A stretch of DNA of 64,000 bases, from contig JAABTL010000012.1 of NCBI GenBank assembly GCA_011389865.1, positions 1 to 64,000 of the forward strand. The letters run 5' to 3'. A program made the translations under genes and the position numbers. The notes below the pieces were generated by a model that saw only the letters and a list, made by a program, of their open reading frames with translations, was not told where the DNA came from and did not search any database. Shown in pieces: positions 37,563 through 46,705 of this stretch (within the stretch, counting starts at the first letter, position 1; the number at the start of each line of letters is the position of its first letter). Origin of the DNA: Trueperaceae bacterium (GTDB lineage Bacteria; Deinococcota; Deinococci; Deinococcales; Trueperaceae).

Positions 37563-39535
37563 CGGCGCCACGAGAGAGCCGCCGCCGGCCCCTCGCCGAC
37601 CCGACGATCGGCGGGATGGTCGACCCCGACTACGACGTCGAGCGGCTGAAGGCCCGGTTCCGGTCGCAGCGCAAGCGCACCCGCCGGAACATGCGCGCCG
37701 AGGGCGCCTTCGACGAGGACGGCGAGAAGATGCAGGGCTCGCTCGACCGCGGGCTCGCGCGCCGGCTCCTCGCCTACCTCGCGCCCTACCGCGGCCACGT
37801 GATCGGCGCGGTGGCGTTGCTGCTGACCTACTCGGCCATCGTGCCCGCCTTCCCGCGACTCATCGCGACCGCCGTCGACCGCTACATCGTGGCCGGAGTC
37901 GCCCCCTTCGACGCACTGACGATCGACGAGCGCTTCGCCGGCCTGCTCGGCATCGTCGGCATCTACCTCGGCCTGCGCGCGCTCAACTTCGGGCTGCGCT
38001 ACGGCTACACCTACCTGGTGTCGTGGATCGGCCAGCACGTCATCTACGACCTGCGGCGCGACACCTTCGGCAAGATCCAGCGGCTGCACCTCGGCTTCTT
38101 CGACCGCACCCCGGTCGGCCGCCTGATCACGCGCATCACCAGCGACGTCGAGGCGATCCAGACGGCCATGACCGACGGGGTCGTCGGCCTGATCGCCGAC
38201 GTCGCGCTGATCATCGGCCTGACGATCTACATGTTCACGATCGACTGGCGGCTGGCGATCGTCACGCTCACCGTGATGCCGCTGCTGTTCCTGACCCTGA
38301 ACTACCTGCGCCGCCGCATCCGGGACGCCTTCCGCGTGGTGCGCCTGCGGGTGTCGCGCTCCAACGCCTACCTCGCCGAGAACCTCGGCGGCATGACCAC
38401 GGTCCAGCTGTTCAACCGCGAGCAGCGCAACGCCAAACGCTTCGACGAGATCAACCTCAGCCTGCTGGACGCCTACGTCGAGCAGGTGCGCTGGTTCTCG
38501 CTGTTCTTCCCCTCGGTGAACATCGCCGGCGCCGTCGCGACGTCGCTCATCCTCTACTACGCCGCCTGGCAGCTCGTGGGTCCCGGCGCCGCGGAGGTGC
38601 TGACGATCGGCGTGCTGATCGCCTTCATCCAGTACGCCCAGATGTTCTTCCGCCCGCTGCAGGAGCTCTCCGACCGCTTCAACACCCTGCAGGCCGCGAT
38701 GGCCTCCGCCGAGCGCATCTTCAGCCTGCTCGACACCCCCGAGCGGGTGACCGACAAGGAGGTCCCCATGCCGCTCGAGGGCCGCTTCCGCGGCGAGGTG
38801 CGCTTCGAGGACGTCCACTTCGCGTACGACGACGAGGAGTGGGTGCTGCGCGGGCTCGACCTGACGATCAAGCCCGGCGAGTCGGTGGCCTTCGTCGGCC
38901 ACACCGGCGCCGGCAAGACCACCGTCATCAGCCTCGTGAGTCGCTTCTACGACGTCCAACGCGGCGCCGTGCGCATCGACGGCCACGACGTTCGCGACCT
39001 GGCCCAGAGCGACCTGCGGCGGCACGTGGGCATCGTGCTGCAAGACCCCTTCCTGTTCAGCGGCACGATCCGCAGCAACATCACCCTCGGCAACGACGAC
39101 ATCCCGCTCGACCGGGTCATCGAGGCCGCCCGCTTCGTCAACGCCCACACCTTCATCGAGCGGCTACCGTTGGGCTACGACACCCCGGTGCGGGAGCGCG
39201 GCGCCGGCTTCTCGACGGGCCAGAAGCAGCTGCTCGCCTTCGCGCGCGCCCTGGTGCAGAACCCCGACATCCTGCTGGTGCTCGACGAGGCCACCGCCAA
39301 CGTCGACACCGAGACCGAGGAACTGATCCAGGACGCGCTCGCCAAGCTGATGCAGGGTCGCACCAGCATCGTCATCGCGCACCGCCTGTCGACCATCCAG
39401 GACGTCGACCGCATCCTGGTGCTGCGCCAAGGCAAGCTCATCGAGCAGGGCAAGCACGCCGAGCTGCTGCGCATCCCGGACGGTTACTACCGCAAGCTGT
39501 ACGAGCTCCAGTACCAGGAGTCGCCGGTCGGTTGA
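37559..39535 (+). CDS. ABC exporter half-transporter with canonical catalytic Glu
   Basis: The partner of the preceding gene. A basic cytosolic N-terminal stretch of about 65 residues (RFRSQRKRTRRNMRAEG) precedes six transmembrane helices and an ATPase domain with Walker A GHTGAGKT and Walker B LLVLDEATANVD, including the catalytic Glu. The signature is altered, FSTGQKQ instead of LSGGQ. In heterodimers the consensus site pairs this Glu with the partner's LSGGQ, and the degenerate site pairs the Asp subunit with the altered signature. That is exactly the pattern seen here. Confidence 0.92.
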   Translation: MTAPRESRRRPLADPTIGGMVDPDYDVERLKARFRSQRKRTRRNMRAEGAFDEDGEKMQGSLDRGLARRLLAYLAPYRGHVIGAVALLLTYSAIVPAFPRLIATAVDRYIVAGVAPFDALTIDERFAGLLGIVGIYLGLRALNFGLRYGYTYLVSWIGQHVIYDLRRDTFGKIQRLHLGFFDRTPVGRLITRITSDVEAIQTAMTDGVVGLIADVALIIGLTIYMFTIDWRLAIVTLTVMPLLFLTLNYLRRRIRDAFRVVRLRVSRSNAYLAENLGGMTTVQLFNREQRNAKRFDEINLSLLDAYVEQVRWFSLFFPSVNIAGAVATSLILYYAAWQLVGPGAAEVLTIGVLIAFIQYAQMFFRPLQELSDRFNTLQAAMASAERIFSLLDTPERVTDKEVPMPLEGRFRGEVRFEDVHFAYDDEEWVLRGLDLTIKPGESVAFVGHTGAGKTTVISLVSRFYDVQRGAVRIDGHDVRDLAQSDLRRHVGIVLQDPFLFSGTIRSNITLGNDDIPLDRVIEAARFVNAHTFIERLPLGYDTPVRERGAGFSTGQKQLLAFARALVQNPDILLVLDEATANVDTETEELIQDALAKLMQGRTSIVIAHRLSTIQDVDRILVLRQGKLIEQGKHAELLRIPDGYYRKLYELQYQESPVG

Positions 39536-39598
39536 ACCCCGCGTCGGCGCGGCTCGCGCCGCGAGCGGCCCCGCGCATCGGGCGCGACCCACGCGGTT

Positions 39599-39619
39599 GG
39601 GCCCGCGTGGCGCGGGCCC
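39599..39619. terminator. Perfect 9-bp hairpin between convergent genes
   Basis: GGGCCCGCG-TGG-CGCGGGCCC between the ABC exporter and the DUF11-like gene. Confidence 0.6.
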
Positions 39620-39665
39620 TCGCGGCGTGCGGCCCCGCGCGGCCCGGGCCCTCGCCACCGACGCG

Positions 39666-40163
39666 TCAGCGAATGGTCACGCGGTAGACGAGGGTCAGCT
39701 CGTCCCCGGGCTCCATGTCGACCAGCACGGTCCAGCGCACGGTCGTGTAGGCCGTCGGGTCCGCGATCGTGCGATCGTCGCCCAGGCCGATGAACACGTT
39801 GTTCTCCGCGAAGGTCATGCCGTCGTCGGCCGAGAACTCGGTCAGCAGCTCGTCGCTGCTCGGCGTCGCGGAGCTCGGCACGAACTGGGTGCCCTCGAGG
39901 ATCGGCACCGAGATGACGACGATGCCCGGCGGCAGCGTCTCGTCGCTCACGTTGGTGACGATGATGCGGTACTCCACCACCTGGCCGGGGCGCGCCTGGG
40001 TGGCCGGCGAGTAGCGGTCCTCGCGGGTGCCGTCGTCGCGCGTCACCTGGCTGACGACGTAGGTCTCGAGCACGGTCTCGAGCGGGTCGGTGGCCTGCGC
40101 GAGGGCCACCGTCGACACGAGCAGCAGCAGCGACAGGGCGGGGACGATCCACGGGCGCCTCAT
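39666..40163 (-). CDS. Secreted DUF11-like repeat-domain protein
   Basis: A signal peptide (WIVPALSLLLLVSTVALAQ) precedes one Ig-like DUF11 domain, seen in ARPGQVVEYRIIVTNVSDETLPPGIVVISVPI and the closing strand GDELTLVYRVTIR. Such domains are found in surface and cell-envelope proteins. ATG 40163 lies 7 bases behind TACGGT, so the 17-residue extension in the track is dropped (165 residues). No sorting signal is present. Confidence 0.8.
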   Translation of the reverse strand: MRRPWIVPALSLLLLVSTVALAQATDPLETVLETYVVSQVTRDDGTREDRYSPATQARPGQVVEYRIIVTNVSDETLPPGIVVISVPILEGTQFVPSSATPSSDELLTEFSADDGMTFAENNVFIGLGDDRTIADPTAYTTVRWTVLVDMEPGDELTLVYRVTIR

Positions 40164-40170
40164 GCACACC

Positions 40171-40176
40171 ACCGTA
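40171..40176 (-). promoter_or_regulatory. -10 box for leaderless DUF11-like gene
   Basis: Minus-strand TACGGT, 7 bases before the ATG at 40163. Confidence 0.45.
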
Positions 40177-40239
40177 ACGCTTCGGACTGTGGCGCGCCTG
40201 AGACCGGGCTTCACCCGACGCGAACGTCGGCCCGCGGCG

Positions 40240-42033
40240 TCACGGTGTCGTTCCCAGCCCCGCCGACCGCGCGGCCGCCAGGGACGCCGCGTAGGGCGCC
40301 GCCTCGTGGTAGCCCAGCGCCGACGCGCGCTCGAAGGCCTCGCTCAGCTCATCGAGCACACCGATCGGCCAGTCCTCGATCCCATCCCGTGCCCACACGA
40401 TCCCCAACTCACGCATCCACGACCGCGCCCACGCGAACGCCGCCTCGCCGTGGCCGCCATCCGAGGCCGAGCGGAACCAGCGGCGTGCCTCGGCATCGTC
40501 GGGCGCCACGCCCAGGCCCTCCTCGTACAGCCGGCCCAGGCGCCAGGCGGCCTCGGCGTGGCCGGACTCCGCGGCGGTGCGGTACCACGCCGCCGCCGCC
40601 CGCGCGCTCCACGGCGCGCCGAGGCCCGCCTCGGCGAGGTAGCCGAGCATGAACTGCGCCGTCGGGTCGCCGGCGGCGGCGAGGCGCTCCCAGTGGCGGC
40701 GCGCGGCGGCGAAGTCGCCGTCGCGGTAGGCGTGGAAGCCGCTCGCGACGTCGAACGCCGCGCCGGCCCGGCTGGCCACCCACCACTGGCTGAGGATGAA
40801 GCCCGCGACCGCCACCGCCAGCAGGACGAGCAGGATGCTGCGGCGCCGGATGCGCGCCGCGGATTCGTCCGGCAGGACGCCGCGTCCGCGATCGTCGAAG
40901 ACCATCCTCGAGGCCGTCTCCCAGGAGAGCGGCTCCGGTGCGTCCGCCTCCAGGGGCGCCGGCGCCGGGAGGTCGGGCTCCACGTCGATGGGCGGCGTAT
41001 CGCCGGGCAACTGCGTCACCTCGCCCGCATCGGCGTCCAGCCGGGGTCCCCACGGCGGCGCCGGTTGGGGGCCCAACCCGCGCCACGCGGGCGGCGCGCC
41101 CGGACCGATCGGCGTCGCTTCCGACCCTTCGCGCGGCCAGGGCCTGCGCGAGTCGCGGCCCACCAGTGGCGGGTTCGGGTCGTCCCGCGCGGCCTCCGCT
41201 ACGTGCCCACCGTCGTCCTCGAGCTCGGTGTCGTCCGCCAGCACGACGTCGTCCTCGAACTCGACGTCGTCCGCCAGCTCCACGTCATCGTCCGGTTCGA
41301 CGTCGTCTTGCCGTCCCGGCTCCGGATGGACGACCGTGGGGCGCGGCAACGGCCAGCGGCCGGGACCCGCCCAGTCGTCGCTCTCGTCCGCCCCCCAGTC
41401 GCTCGCCGAGCCGAAGGGCGATCTGGTCGGGGGCGCCGGCATCGCCACGGGGCCGGGCTCGGGTTCGGCGTCCAGCTCGGCCTCCGGGTCGGACGCGGCC
41501 TCGGGCTCCAGATCGACATCGGGTTCGGGCTCGATCTCCGGTTCGGGCTCCGGCTCCGGTTCCGGTTCGGGCTCAGGCTCCGGCTCCGGTTCGGGTTCCG
41601 GCTCGAGCTCCGGTTCTTGCTCGATCGCCGGCTCGATCTCCGGTTCGGGTTCCTGTTCCGGCTCCGCGTCGGGCTCGGGCTCAGGTTCGGGCTCCGCGTC
41701 GGGCTCGGGGCGCGGTGGGGCCTCGGCCTCGGCCCCCCGGCCCCGACCTGCTGCGGGATCCGAGAACTGGACGCCCTCGAGCTCCTCCGGCTCCGCCAGG
41801 CGGATGACCACGCGCACGCCGGCCGCCTCGAAGGTCTGGGCGATCGCGTCGGCCTTGTCGGCCCGCAGCGCCCGGGTGATCGGGCCCGTCCGGCCCTCGA
41901 TCAGCTTGCGCACCCGCTCCGCGGGCATCGACAGCCGCTCCCCGACCCGGGCGGCCACGATCGCGACCTCGGCATCTGGGACCCGTTCGACGACCTCGAC
42001 CACGCACGCTCGATGGTTCACGTTGCTCGCCAT
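40240..42033 (-). CDS. Membrane protein with Pro-Glu repeat and Sel1 repeats
   Basis: Residues 8-78 are a small alpha/beta domain ([24 protein letters not shown], then [10 protein letters not shown]). A Glu-Pro tract of about 80 residues follows, then an acidic low-complexity region. A transmembrane helix ([20 protein letters not shown]) leads to Sel1-like repeats ([30 protein letters not shown] and [28 protein letters not shown]). Orientation suggests a cytosolic N-terminus and Sel1 repeats outside, but is not proven. Sel1 repeats bind proteins. The Pro-Glu tract could span the periplasm in a TonB-like way only if topology were reversed. Function unknown. Confidence 0.78.
   Translation of the reverse strand: MASNVNHRACVVEVVERVPDAEVAIVAARVGERLSMPAERVRKLIEGRTGPITRALRADKADAIAQTFEAAGVRVVIRLAEPEELEGVQFSDPAAGRGRGAEAEAPPRPEPDAEPEPEPEPDAEPEQEPEPEIEPAIEQEPELEPEPEPEPEPEPEPEPEPEPEPEIEPEPDVDLEPEAASDPEAELDAEPEPGPVAMPAPPTRSPFGSASDWGADESDDWAGPGRWPLPRPTVVHPEPGRQDDVEPDDDVELADDVEFEDDVVLADDTELEDDGGHVAEAARDDPNPPLVGRDSRRPWPREGSEATPIGPGAPPAWRGLGPQPAPPWGPRLDADAGEVTQLPGDTPPIDVEPDLPAPAPLEADAPEPLSWETASRMVFDDRGRGVLPDESAARIRRRSILLVLLAVAVAGFILSQWWVASRAGAAFDVASGFHAYRDGDFAAARRHWERLAAAGDPTAQFMLGYLAEAGLGAPWSARAAAAWYRTAAESGHAEAAWRLGRLYEEGLGVAPDDAEARRWFRSASDGGHGEAAFAWARSWMRELGIVWARDGIEDWPIGVLDELSEAFERASALGYHEAAPYAASLAAARSAGLGTTP
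41515..41710 (-). repeat. Glu-Pro coding simple repeat
   Basis: Hexanucleotide-like GAGCCC/GAACCG-type tandem units encode a nearly pure Glu-Pro run inside the Sel1 protein. The mix of synonymous codons shows old expansion. Confidence 0.75.
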
Positions 42034-42162
42034 CGTACACGGGGCGGCGAGGGCCGCGCACGCGTCCGCGTCCCGATCCGCGTCAGCGGTCGCGGGCGCG
42101 GGTGCGACCGCGATCGCCGTCGCGGTCGCAGGACCCGAGAGCGGCCGCCACCCCGCACGGGC

Positions 42163-42996
42163 CTACTTGGTCGACTGCATGGCGATGCCCTGCGCGAACT
42201 GCTTGCGCAGCAGGATCAGGACCACCAGCGGCGGCAGCATGATCATGAACAGGCCGGCCATGACGATGTTCCACTCCGCCGCCGCGCGCTCGGAGGTGTA
42301 GAGCATGCGCAGGCCGATCTGGGCCACGCGCATGTCCGCCTGGGTCGTCACGACCAGCGGCCAGAGGTACTCGTTCCAGATGTAGACGAACTCGATGACG
42401 AAGAGGGCGGCGATGTTCGTCAGCGACAGCGGGATGAGGATGTTCCACAGGTACTGCAGCGGCGTCGCCCCGTCGACGCGCGCGGCGTCGGAGAGCTCGT
42501 CGGGCACCGTGAGGAAGAACTGGCGGAAGAGGATGATGCCGGTGGTGCTCGCCAGGTAGGGGATCGTCAGCGCCCAGTAGGTGTTCAGCCAGCCGAACGA
42601 GGCCATCAGGTAGAAGGCCGGCAGGATGCGCACCGGCAGCGGCAGCATCTGCGTGATCATCGTCAGCGGGAACAGCAGCCAGGAACCGCGGAACTTGAAG
42701 TGGGTGAAGGCGAAGGCGGCCATGATCGACAGGACGATCTTCCCCACCGACACCGCGATGGCGATGAACAGGCTGTTGAAGGCGAGGCGGCCGAGGTTGA
42801 TGCGCTCCCAGGCCACGAGCATGTTCTGCCACAGCTGGTCGCCCGGGATGAGGATCGGCGGGAACGCGTACGCGTCGCGGTGGGTGTGGGTCCCCATCAC
42901 GATGGCGTAGTAGACGGGGAACGCGACCGCGATCAGGGTGACGATCAGGACGAGGTGGGTTGCAGCGTTGAGGAGCGCCTTCCGGTGCCTGCGCAT
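42163..42996 (-). CDS. ugpE: Glycerol-3-phosphate ABC transporter permease UgpE
   Basis: A MalG/UgpE-type inner-membrane permease with six helices. The EAA loop that docks the ATPase reads DAARVDGATPLQYLWNILIPLS. It pairs with UgpA to carry substrate from UgpB. GGGGG lies 8 bases before ATG 42996; the track uses a GTG 9 bases earlier that is too close to the same ribosome binding site. No ATPase gene (ugpC) is next to it, so a shared ATPase elsewhere is likely. Confidence 0.9.
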   Translation of the reverse strand: MRRHRKALLNAATHLVLIVTLIAVAFPVYYAIVMGTHTHRDAYAFPPILIPGDQLWQNMLVAWERINLGRLAFNSLFIAIAVSVGKIVLSIMAAFAFTHFKFRGSWLLFPLTMITQMLPLPVRILPAFYLMASFGWLNTYWALTIPYLASTTGIILFRQFFLTVPDELSDAARVDGATPLQYLWNILIPLSLTNIAALFVIEFVYIWNEYLWPLVVTTQADMRVAQIGLRMLYTSERAAAEWNIVMAGLFMIMLPPLVVLILLRKQFAQGIAMQSTK

Positions 42997-43009
42997 CGAC
43001 GTCACCCCC

Positions 43010-43894
43010 TCACCGGCTGTAGACGGCCCGGCGCGTCGACGTCCAGATCTGGAAGCCGGCGATGGAGGCCACCATCAGGAAGAGGAACACCGACTGCGCG
43101 GCTGCCTGCCCCTCGCGCAGGCGGGCGAAGCCGTCGCGGTAGATCTTGTAGACCAGGAACTCCGTCGCCTGGCCGGGCCCGCCCTGGGTCACCACGTCGA
43201 GCATGCCGAACACCATGAAGAACGCGTAGAGCGTGTTCACGAAGATGAGGAAGGCCGTGGTCGGGCTGAGCATGGGGAAGGTGATGATCCAGAACGCCTT
43301 CCAGGGCCCGGCGCCGTCGACCAGCGCGGCCTCCTTGAGTTCGTTGGGCACGTTCTGCAGCCCCGCGATGTAGAAGCAGATGTTGTAACCGAGCATGATC
43401 CAGATCGACGCGATGGTGACGAGCAGGAAGGCGCCCACCGCGTCGGTGGTGAAGTTGAGGCGGAAGCCGGTCATCGTCTCGAGCAAGGCCGTGAAGATGC
43501 CGACCGACGGGTCGAACATCAGGGCCCAGATGACGCCCGCGATCGCCGGCGACATCGCGTAGGTCCAGATGAAGGCCACCTGGTAGAAGGCGGCCCCTCG
43601 GATCTTCTGGGTGGCGAGCACGGCGATGAAGAGCGCGATCCCCAGGCCGACGCCGATGACGATGGCGCAGAAGAGCATCGTGTTGAGGAAGCTCTGAAGA
43701 TACTCGGGCGAGCGCAGCAGCTCCGCGTAGTTGCGCAGGCCCGTGTAGACACGCACCCTCCCGAACGGCGAAACCCGGAAGAACGACATGTGGATCGCCT
43801 GCACGAAGGGGACGACGAGGAAAACGGCGATGACCGTGACGGTCGGGAAGATCAGGGCGTACGGCAGGATGTTGTGACCGGGGAACCTGTTCAT
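43010..43894 (-). CDS. ugpA: Glycerol-3-phosphate ABC transporter permease UgpA
   Basis: A MalF/UgpA-type permease with six predicted helices and EAA loop NELKEAALVDGAGPWKAFWIITFPML. GAGGGTCG just precedes the ATG. It follows ugpB, from which it is separated by a strong hairpin, and precedes ugpE by 13 bases. Confidence 0.9.
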   Translation of the reverse strand: MNRFPGHNILPYALIFPTVTVIAVFLVVPFVQAIHMSFFRVSPFGRVRVYTGLRNYAELLRSPEYLQSFLNTMLFCAIVIGVGLGIALFIAVLATQKIRGAAFYQVAFIWTYAMSPAIAGVIWALMFDPSVGIFTALLETMTGFRLNFTTDAVGAFLLVTIASIWIMLGYNICFYIAGLQNVPNELKEAALVDGAGPWKAFWIITFPMLSPTTAFLIFVNTLYAFFMVFGMLDVVTQGGPGQATEFLVYKIYRDGFARLREGQAAAQSVFLFLMVASIAGFQIWTSTRRAVYSR

Positions 43895-43963
43895 CGACCC
43901 TCACTCATCGGGATCCTGTCGCGTGGCGCTGGTCAGCCAGCGCCGCGCGCTCGGAGAGCGGGC

Positions 43964-43993
43964 CCCTGGGGTGGGCCTCGGCCCACCCCAGGG
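43964..43993 (-). terminator. 13-bp intercistronic hairpin between ugpB and ugpA
   Basis: CCCTGGGGTGGGC pairs perfectly with GCCCACCCCAGGG over a CTCG loop. It may terminate part of the transcripts or protect ugpB mRNA, making the binding protein more abundant than the permeases. Confidence 0.6.
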
Positions 43994-44008
43994 ACGACGG
44001 TGCGTCGA

Positions 44009-45325
44009 CTACTGCGTGTCCGCGAACTCCAGGTACTCGGTCAGGAGTTGGTTGATGCGCTCCGCTGCGCGTTCCAGCACCTCGCGCGGATCTGCGCCGC
44101 GCGACGCCTCCTCCATCGCCACGCGGATGTGGTCGCGCGCGTCGACGAACGGGCCGATCCGGCTGCCGATCACGTTGCCGTTGTCGGTCCGGCCAGAGAG
44201 GATCTGCAGGAAGGCGGTGAGGTGGTTCGGGCTCTCCTGGAACCAGCCCTCGTCCATCAACCGCTTGAGGGCGGCGTTGGTGGCCGGGAAGTAACCGGTG
44301 TTCTGGTGCCAGAAGACGTCGACGTCGGGCTCCGCCAGGTACTTGAAGAACTCGAAGATGACGCGGAGCTCTTCCTCGCTGGCGTTGTTCGACACGTAGA
44401 GGCTGTTGCCGCCGATGATCGAATTGCCGCGCGGGTAGCCGTCGACACGCGGGATGAAGGCCGTCCGCACCTCGAAGTCGTCACCCACGGTGTTCATGAT
44501 GCCGTCGAGCGACGAGGTGGACTGCAGCATCATCGTCAGCGTCCCCGAGGTGAAGCCGGAGTTCGGGGAGTACTCGGTGCCGGCGTAGAGCCACACGCCG
44601 TCCTCCGCCATCGCGCTCCACTTGGCGAACAAGGTGTCGGTGAACTCGGTGGGCCACATCACCTCGGTCGCGTGGCCGGCGCGCCCGTTGTCGTTGTCGA
44701 CGTACGGCTGGTCGTGCAGCGCGAGCTGCTGCTCGAACTGCCAGTCGGGCCAGCCGAAGCCGATGACGTCGCGCACGACGCCCGACTCCTGCAGCTGCAA
44801 CCCGTACTCGTGGACCTCGTCCCAGGTGGTGGGCGGCGCGTTCGGATCGAGCCCGGCCGCGCGGAAGTGGTCGGCGTTGTAGTACAGCATCGCCGTCGAC
44901 GACGCGAACGGCCACGACCACAGGTTGCCGTCACGCGAGTAGTAGCGAACGATCGGCCCCACGTACTGGCCGAAGTCCCAGTCCTCGCCGAGCATCTCGG
45001 GAATCTGGTAGGCCGGGATGATCATGCCGCTGTCGTGCATGGCCTGCGTGCCGACCTCGTAGATCTGGATGAGCGGGGGCTCCTCCCCCACGGGGTACGC
45101 GCCGAGGAAGCGCGCGAGGCCCTCCTCGTACGTGCCCATCAGGACGGGGTTGATCTGCATGTTGGGGTCGCGCTCGTTGAACCCGTCCACCACCTGCTCG
45201 AGGACGGCGAGGCGCGAGCCCGTCATGCCGTGCCAGAAATCGACGACCTGCTGCGCGGAGGCGAACGTGCCCAGCGCCAGCATCGTCACCAACAGCGTCA
45301 TCAGGATGAACCGCAATGACCGCAT
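44009..45325 (-). CDS. ugpB: Glycerol-3-phosphate-type solute-binding protein UgpB
   Basis: The signal peptide (FILMTLLVTMLALGTFASA) leads a 438-residue cluster-D binding protein. Segments such as VDFWHGMTGSRLAVLEQVVDGFN, IQIYEVGTQAM, SRDGNLWSWPFASSTAMLYYN and FWHQNTGYFPATNAALKRL follow UgpB closely. The family binds glycerol-3-phosphate and glycerophosphodiesters. The signal peptide has no lipobox Cys, so membrane anchoring is not by lipid. AAGGAAGG lies just before the ATG. A 21-bp perfect palindrome is in its leader. Confidence 0.9.
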   Translation of the reverse strand: MRSLRFILMTLLVTMLALGTFASAQQVVDFWHGMTGSRLAVLEQVVDGFNERDPNMQINPVLMGTYEEGLARFLGAYPVGEEPPLIQIYEVGTQAMHDSGMIIPAYQIPEMLGEDWDFGQYVGPIVRYYSRDGNLWSWPFASSTAMLYYNADHFRAAGLDPNAPPTTWDEVHEYGLQLQESGVVRDVIGFGWPDWQFEQQLALHDQPYVDNDNGRAGHATEVMWPTEFTDTLFAKWSAMAEDGVWLYAGTEYSPNSGFTSGTLTMMLQSTSSLDGIMNTVGDDFEVRTAFIPRVDGYPRGNSIIGGNSLYVSNNASEEELRVIFEFFKYLAEPDVDVFWHQNTGYFPATNAALKRLMDEGWFQESPNHLTAFLQILSGRTDNGNVIGSRIGPFVDARDHIRVAMEEASRGADPREVLERAAERINQLLTEYLEFADTQ

Positions 45326-45360
45326 AGACGTCCTTCCTTCCGGAGCCCGTTTCGGTAGGA

Positions 45361-45381
45361 CCGGACGCGTGCCGCGTCCGG
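45361..45381. promoter_or_regulatory. Perfect 21-bp palindrome in the ugpB leader
   Basis: CCGGACGCG-TGC-CGCGTCCGG, 36 bases upstream of the ugpB ATG. It could be an operator for a dimeric regulator or a hairpin in the mRNA leader. Confidence 0.55.
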
Positions 45382-45482
45382 GGTCGATCCATCGGTAGCC
45401 GTCTCACCTCCCTCCCCGGCGCGACGCGGGATGGGGAATCGGTACGCGGCGCGCACCCGAACGGCGAACTGGTCGTACCCCT

Positions 45483-45488
45483 ACTATA
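45483..45488 (-). promoter_or_regulatory. -10 box of the ugp operon
   Basis: Minus-strand TATAGT. Transcription near 45475 would give a leader of about 150 bases that includes the palindrome. Confidence 0.4.
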
Positions 45489-45554
45489 GGCCCCCGCGAC
45501 CGCGCGGGCCGCCGATGGGGCCCGCGCACGGCAACACACGGCATGCGCAAGCGC

Positions 45555-45560
45555 TAACGT
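45555..45560 (+). promoter_or_regulatory. -10 box for leaderless patatin gene
   Basis: TAACGT lies 5 bases before the ATG at 45566 and 67 bases from the divergent ugp -10. Confidence 0.4.
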
Positions 45561-45565
45561 GAGGC

Positions 45566-46495
45566 ATGGCCACGTCCATCGGGGCACCCCGAGTGGGGGC
45601 CTCACCGCGGCCCGAGCACGTCTCCGCGAGCGAGCATCGGCGCTTCGCCCTCGTCCTCGCAGGCGGCGGTGCCCGCGGCCTCGCGCACGCCGGTGTGCTG
45701 CGCGCCCTCGAGCACGAGGGGCTCGTCCCCGCCGCGATCGTCGGCGTGTCCATGGGCGCCATCGTGGGCGCGACCTACGTCCTCAACCCCAACTGGTACC
45801 GCGCGCTCCTCGCGGCCGACGTCGCCAGCATCCCCGGCATCGCGCGCGAGACCGGCGAGCAGCGGGCCACCCGGCTGCGGGCGATCCTCGCGTCGGGGCG
45901 AGCGCTTCGACATCTGCTGCTGCGCTGGGGGGCGCTCACGCCGGCTCGACCCGCCATCGAGGCGCTGCTCGAGGCGCTGACGCTCGGCAAGCGCATCGAG
46001 GACGCCCGCATCCCGTTCGCCGCGGTCGCGACCGACCTCGCCTCCGGCCGCCGCGCCGTGCTGGCCAGCGGCCCTGCCGCCGAGGCCGTCTACGCGAGCT
46101 CCGCGCTCGCCGGCGTCCTGCCCCCGGTGGCGCTCGACGGCGCCCTGCTGGCCGACGGCTGCTACGCCGACGTGGCCCCCATCGACGTCGCCCGCGCGCT
46201 CGGCGGCGGCGCCGTGATCGCCGTCAACCCGAGCGCCGGCGTCCCCTCGCCAACGCCCCGCAACGGCCTCCAGGCCGTCCTGCGCGCCATGGACATCAGC
46301 GTCCAGCACCACGCACTCGTGCGCTTCGACCAGGCCGACCTCGAGCTCCGCATCCGCCTGCCCTTCCCCATCGGCGCCATCGACTTCTCGCACCAGCGCC
46401 TGTGCGTCGCCGCCGGCGTCCGGGCCGTGCGCGCCCAGCGCGCCGAGATCGCGGCCGTGCTCGGGTCGCCGGCGTCCGAACCGGCGACCGTTTGA
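45566..46495 (+). CDS. Patatin-like phospholipase (RssA/NTE-type)
   Basis: The 309-residue protein has the oxyanion loop LAGGGARGLAHAG, the nucleophile elbow GVSMG and the catalytic Asp in LADGCYADVAP. These serine hydrolases remove acyl chains from membrane phospholipids. There is no signal peptide. It is divergent from ugpBAE, whose substrates are glycerophosphodiesters, the deacylation products of phospholipids, so the two may work together. Confidence 0.88.
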   Translation: MATSIGAPRVGASPRPEHVSASEHRRFALVLAGGGARGLAHAGVLRALEHEGLVPAAIVGVSMGAIVGATYVLNPNWYRALLAADVASIPGIARETGEQRATRLRAILASGRALRHLLLRWGALTPARPAIEALLEALTLGKRIEDARIPFAAVATDLASGRRAVLASGPAAEAVYASSALAGVLPPVALDGALLADGCYADVAPIDVARALGGGAVIAVNPSAGVPSPTPRNGLQAVLRAMDISVQHHALVRFDQADLELRIRLPFPIGAIDFSHQRLCVAAGVRAVRAQRAEIAAVLGSPASEPATV

Positions 46496-46514
46496 CAGCC
46501 ACCCGGCCCCCCCG

Positions 46515-46520
46515 TACACT
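46515..46520 (+). promoter_or_regulatory. -10 box of tRNA-Ala
   Basis: TACACT, 11 bases before the tRNA 5' end. Confidence 0.5.
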
Positions 46521-46531
46521 TGTGAACGCTT

Positions 46532-46608
<77 letters not shown>

Positions 46609-46642
46609 GGGAAACTACGTCCTGCACGTAGGCTGGTCGTGA

Positions 46643-46668
46643 AGCGGTCTCGTTCACACGGGGCCGCT
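46643..46668 (+). terminator. Terminator of tRNA-Ala
   Basis: AGCGGTCTC and GGGGCCGCT form a 9-bp stem with two wobbles. A similar hairpin (50342-50367) follows the tRNA fragment. Confidence 0.6.
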
Positions 46669-46705
46669 TCTGCGTTGGGGCGCGGAACTGCGTCCCGGGC
46701 CCGCG

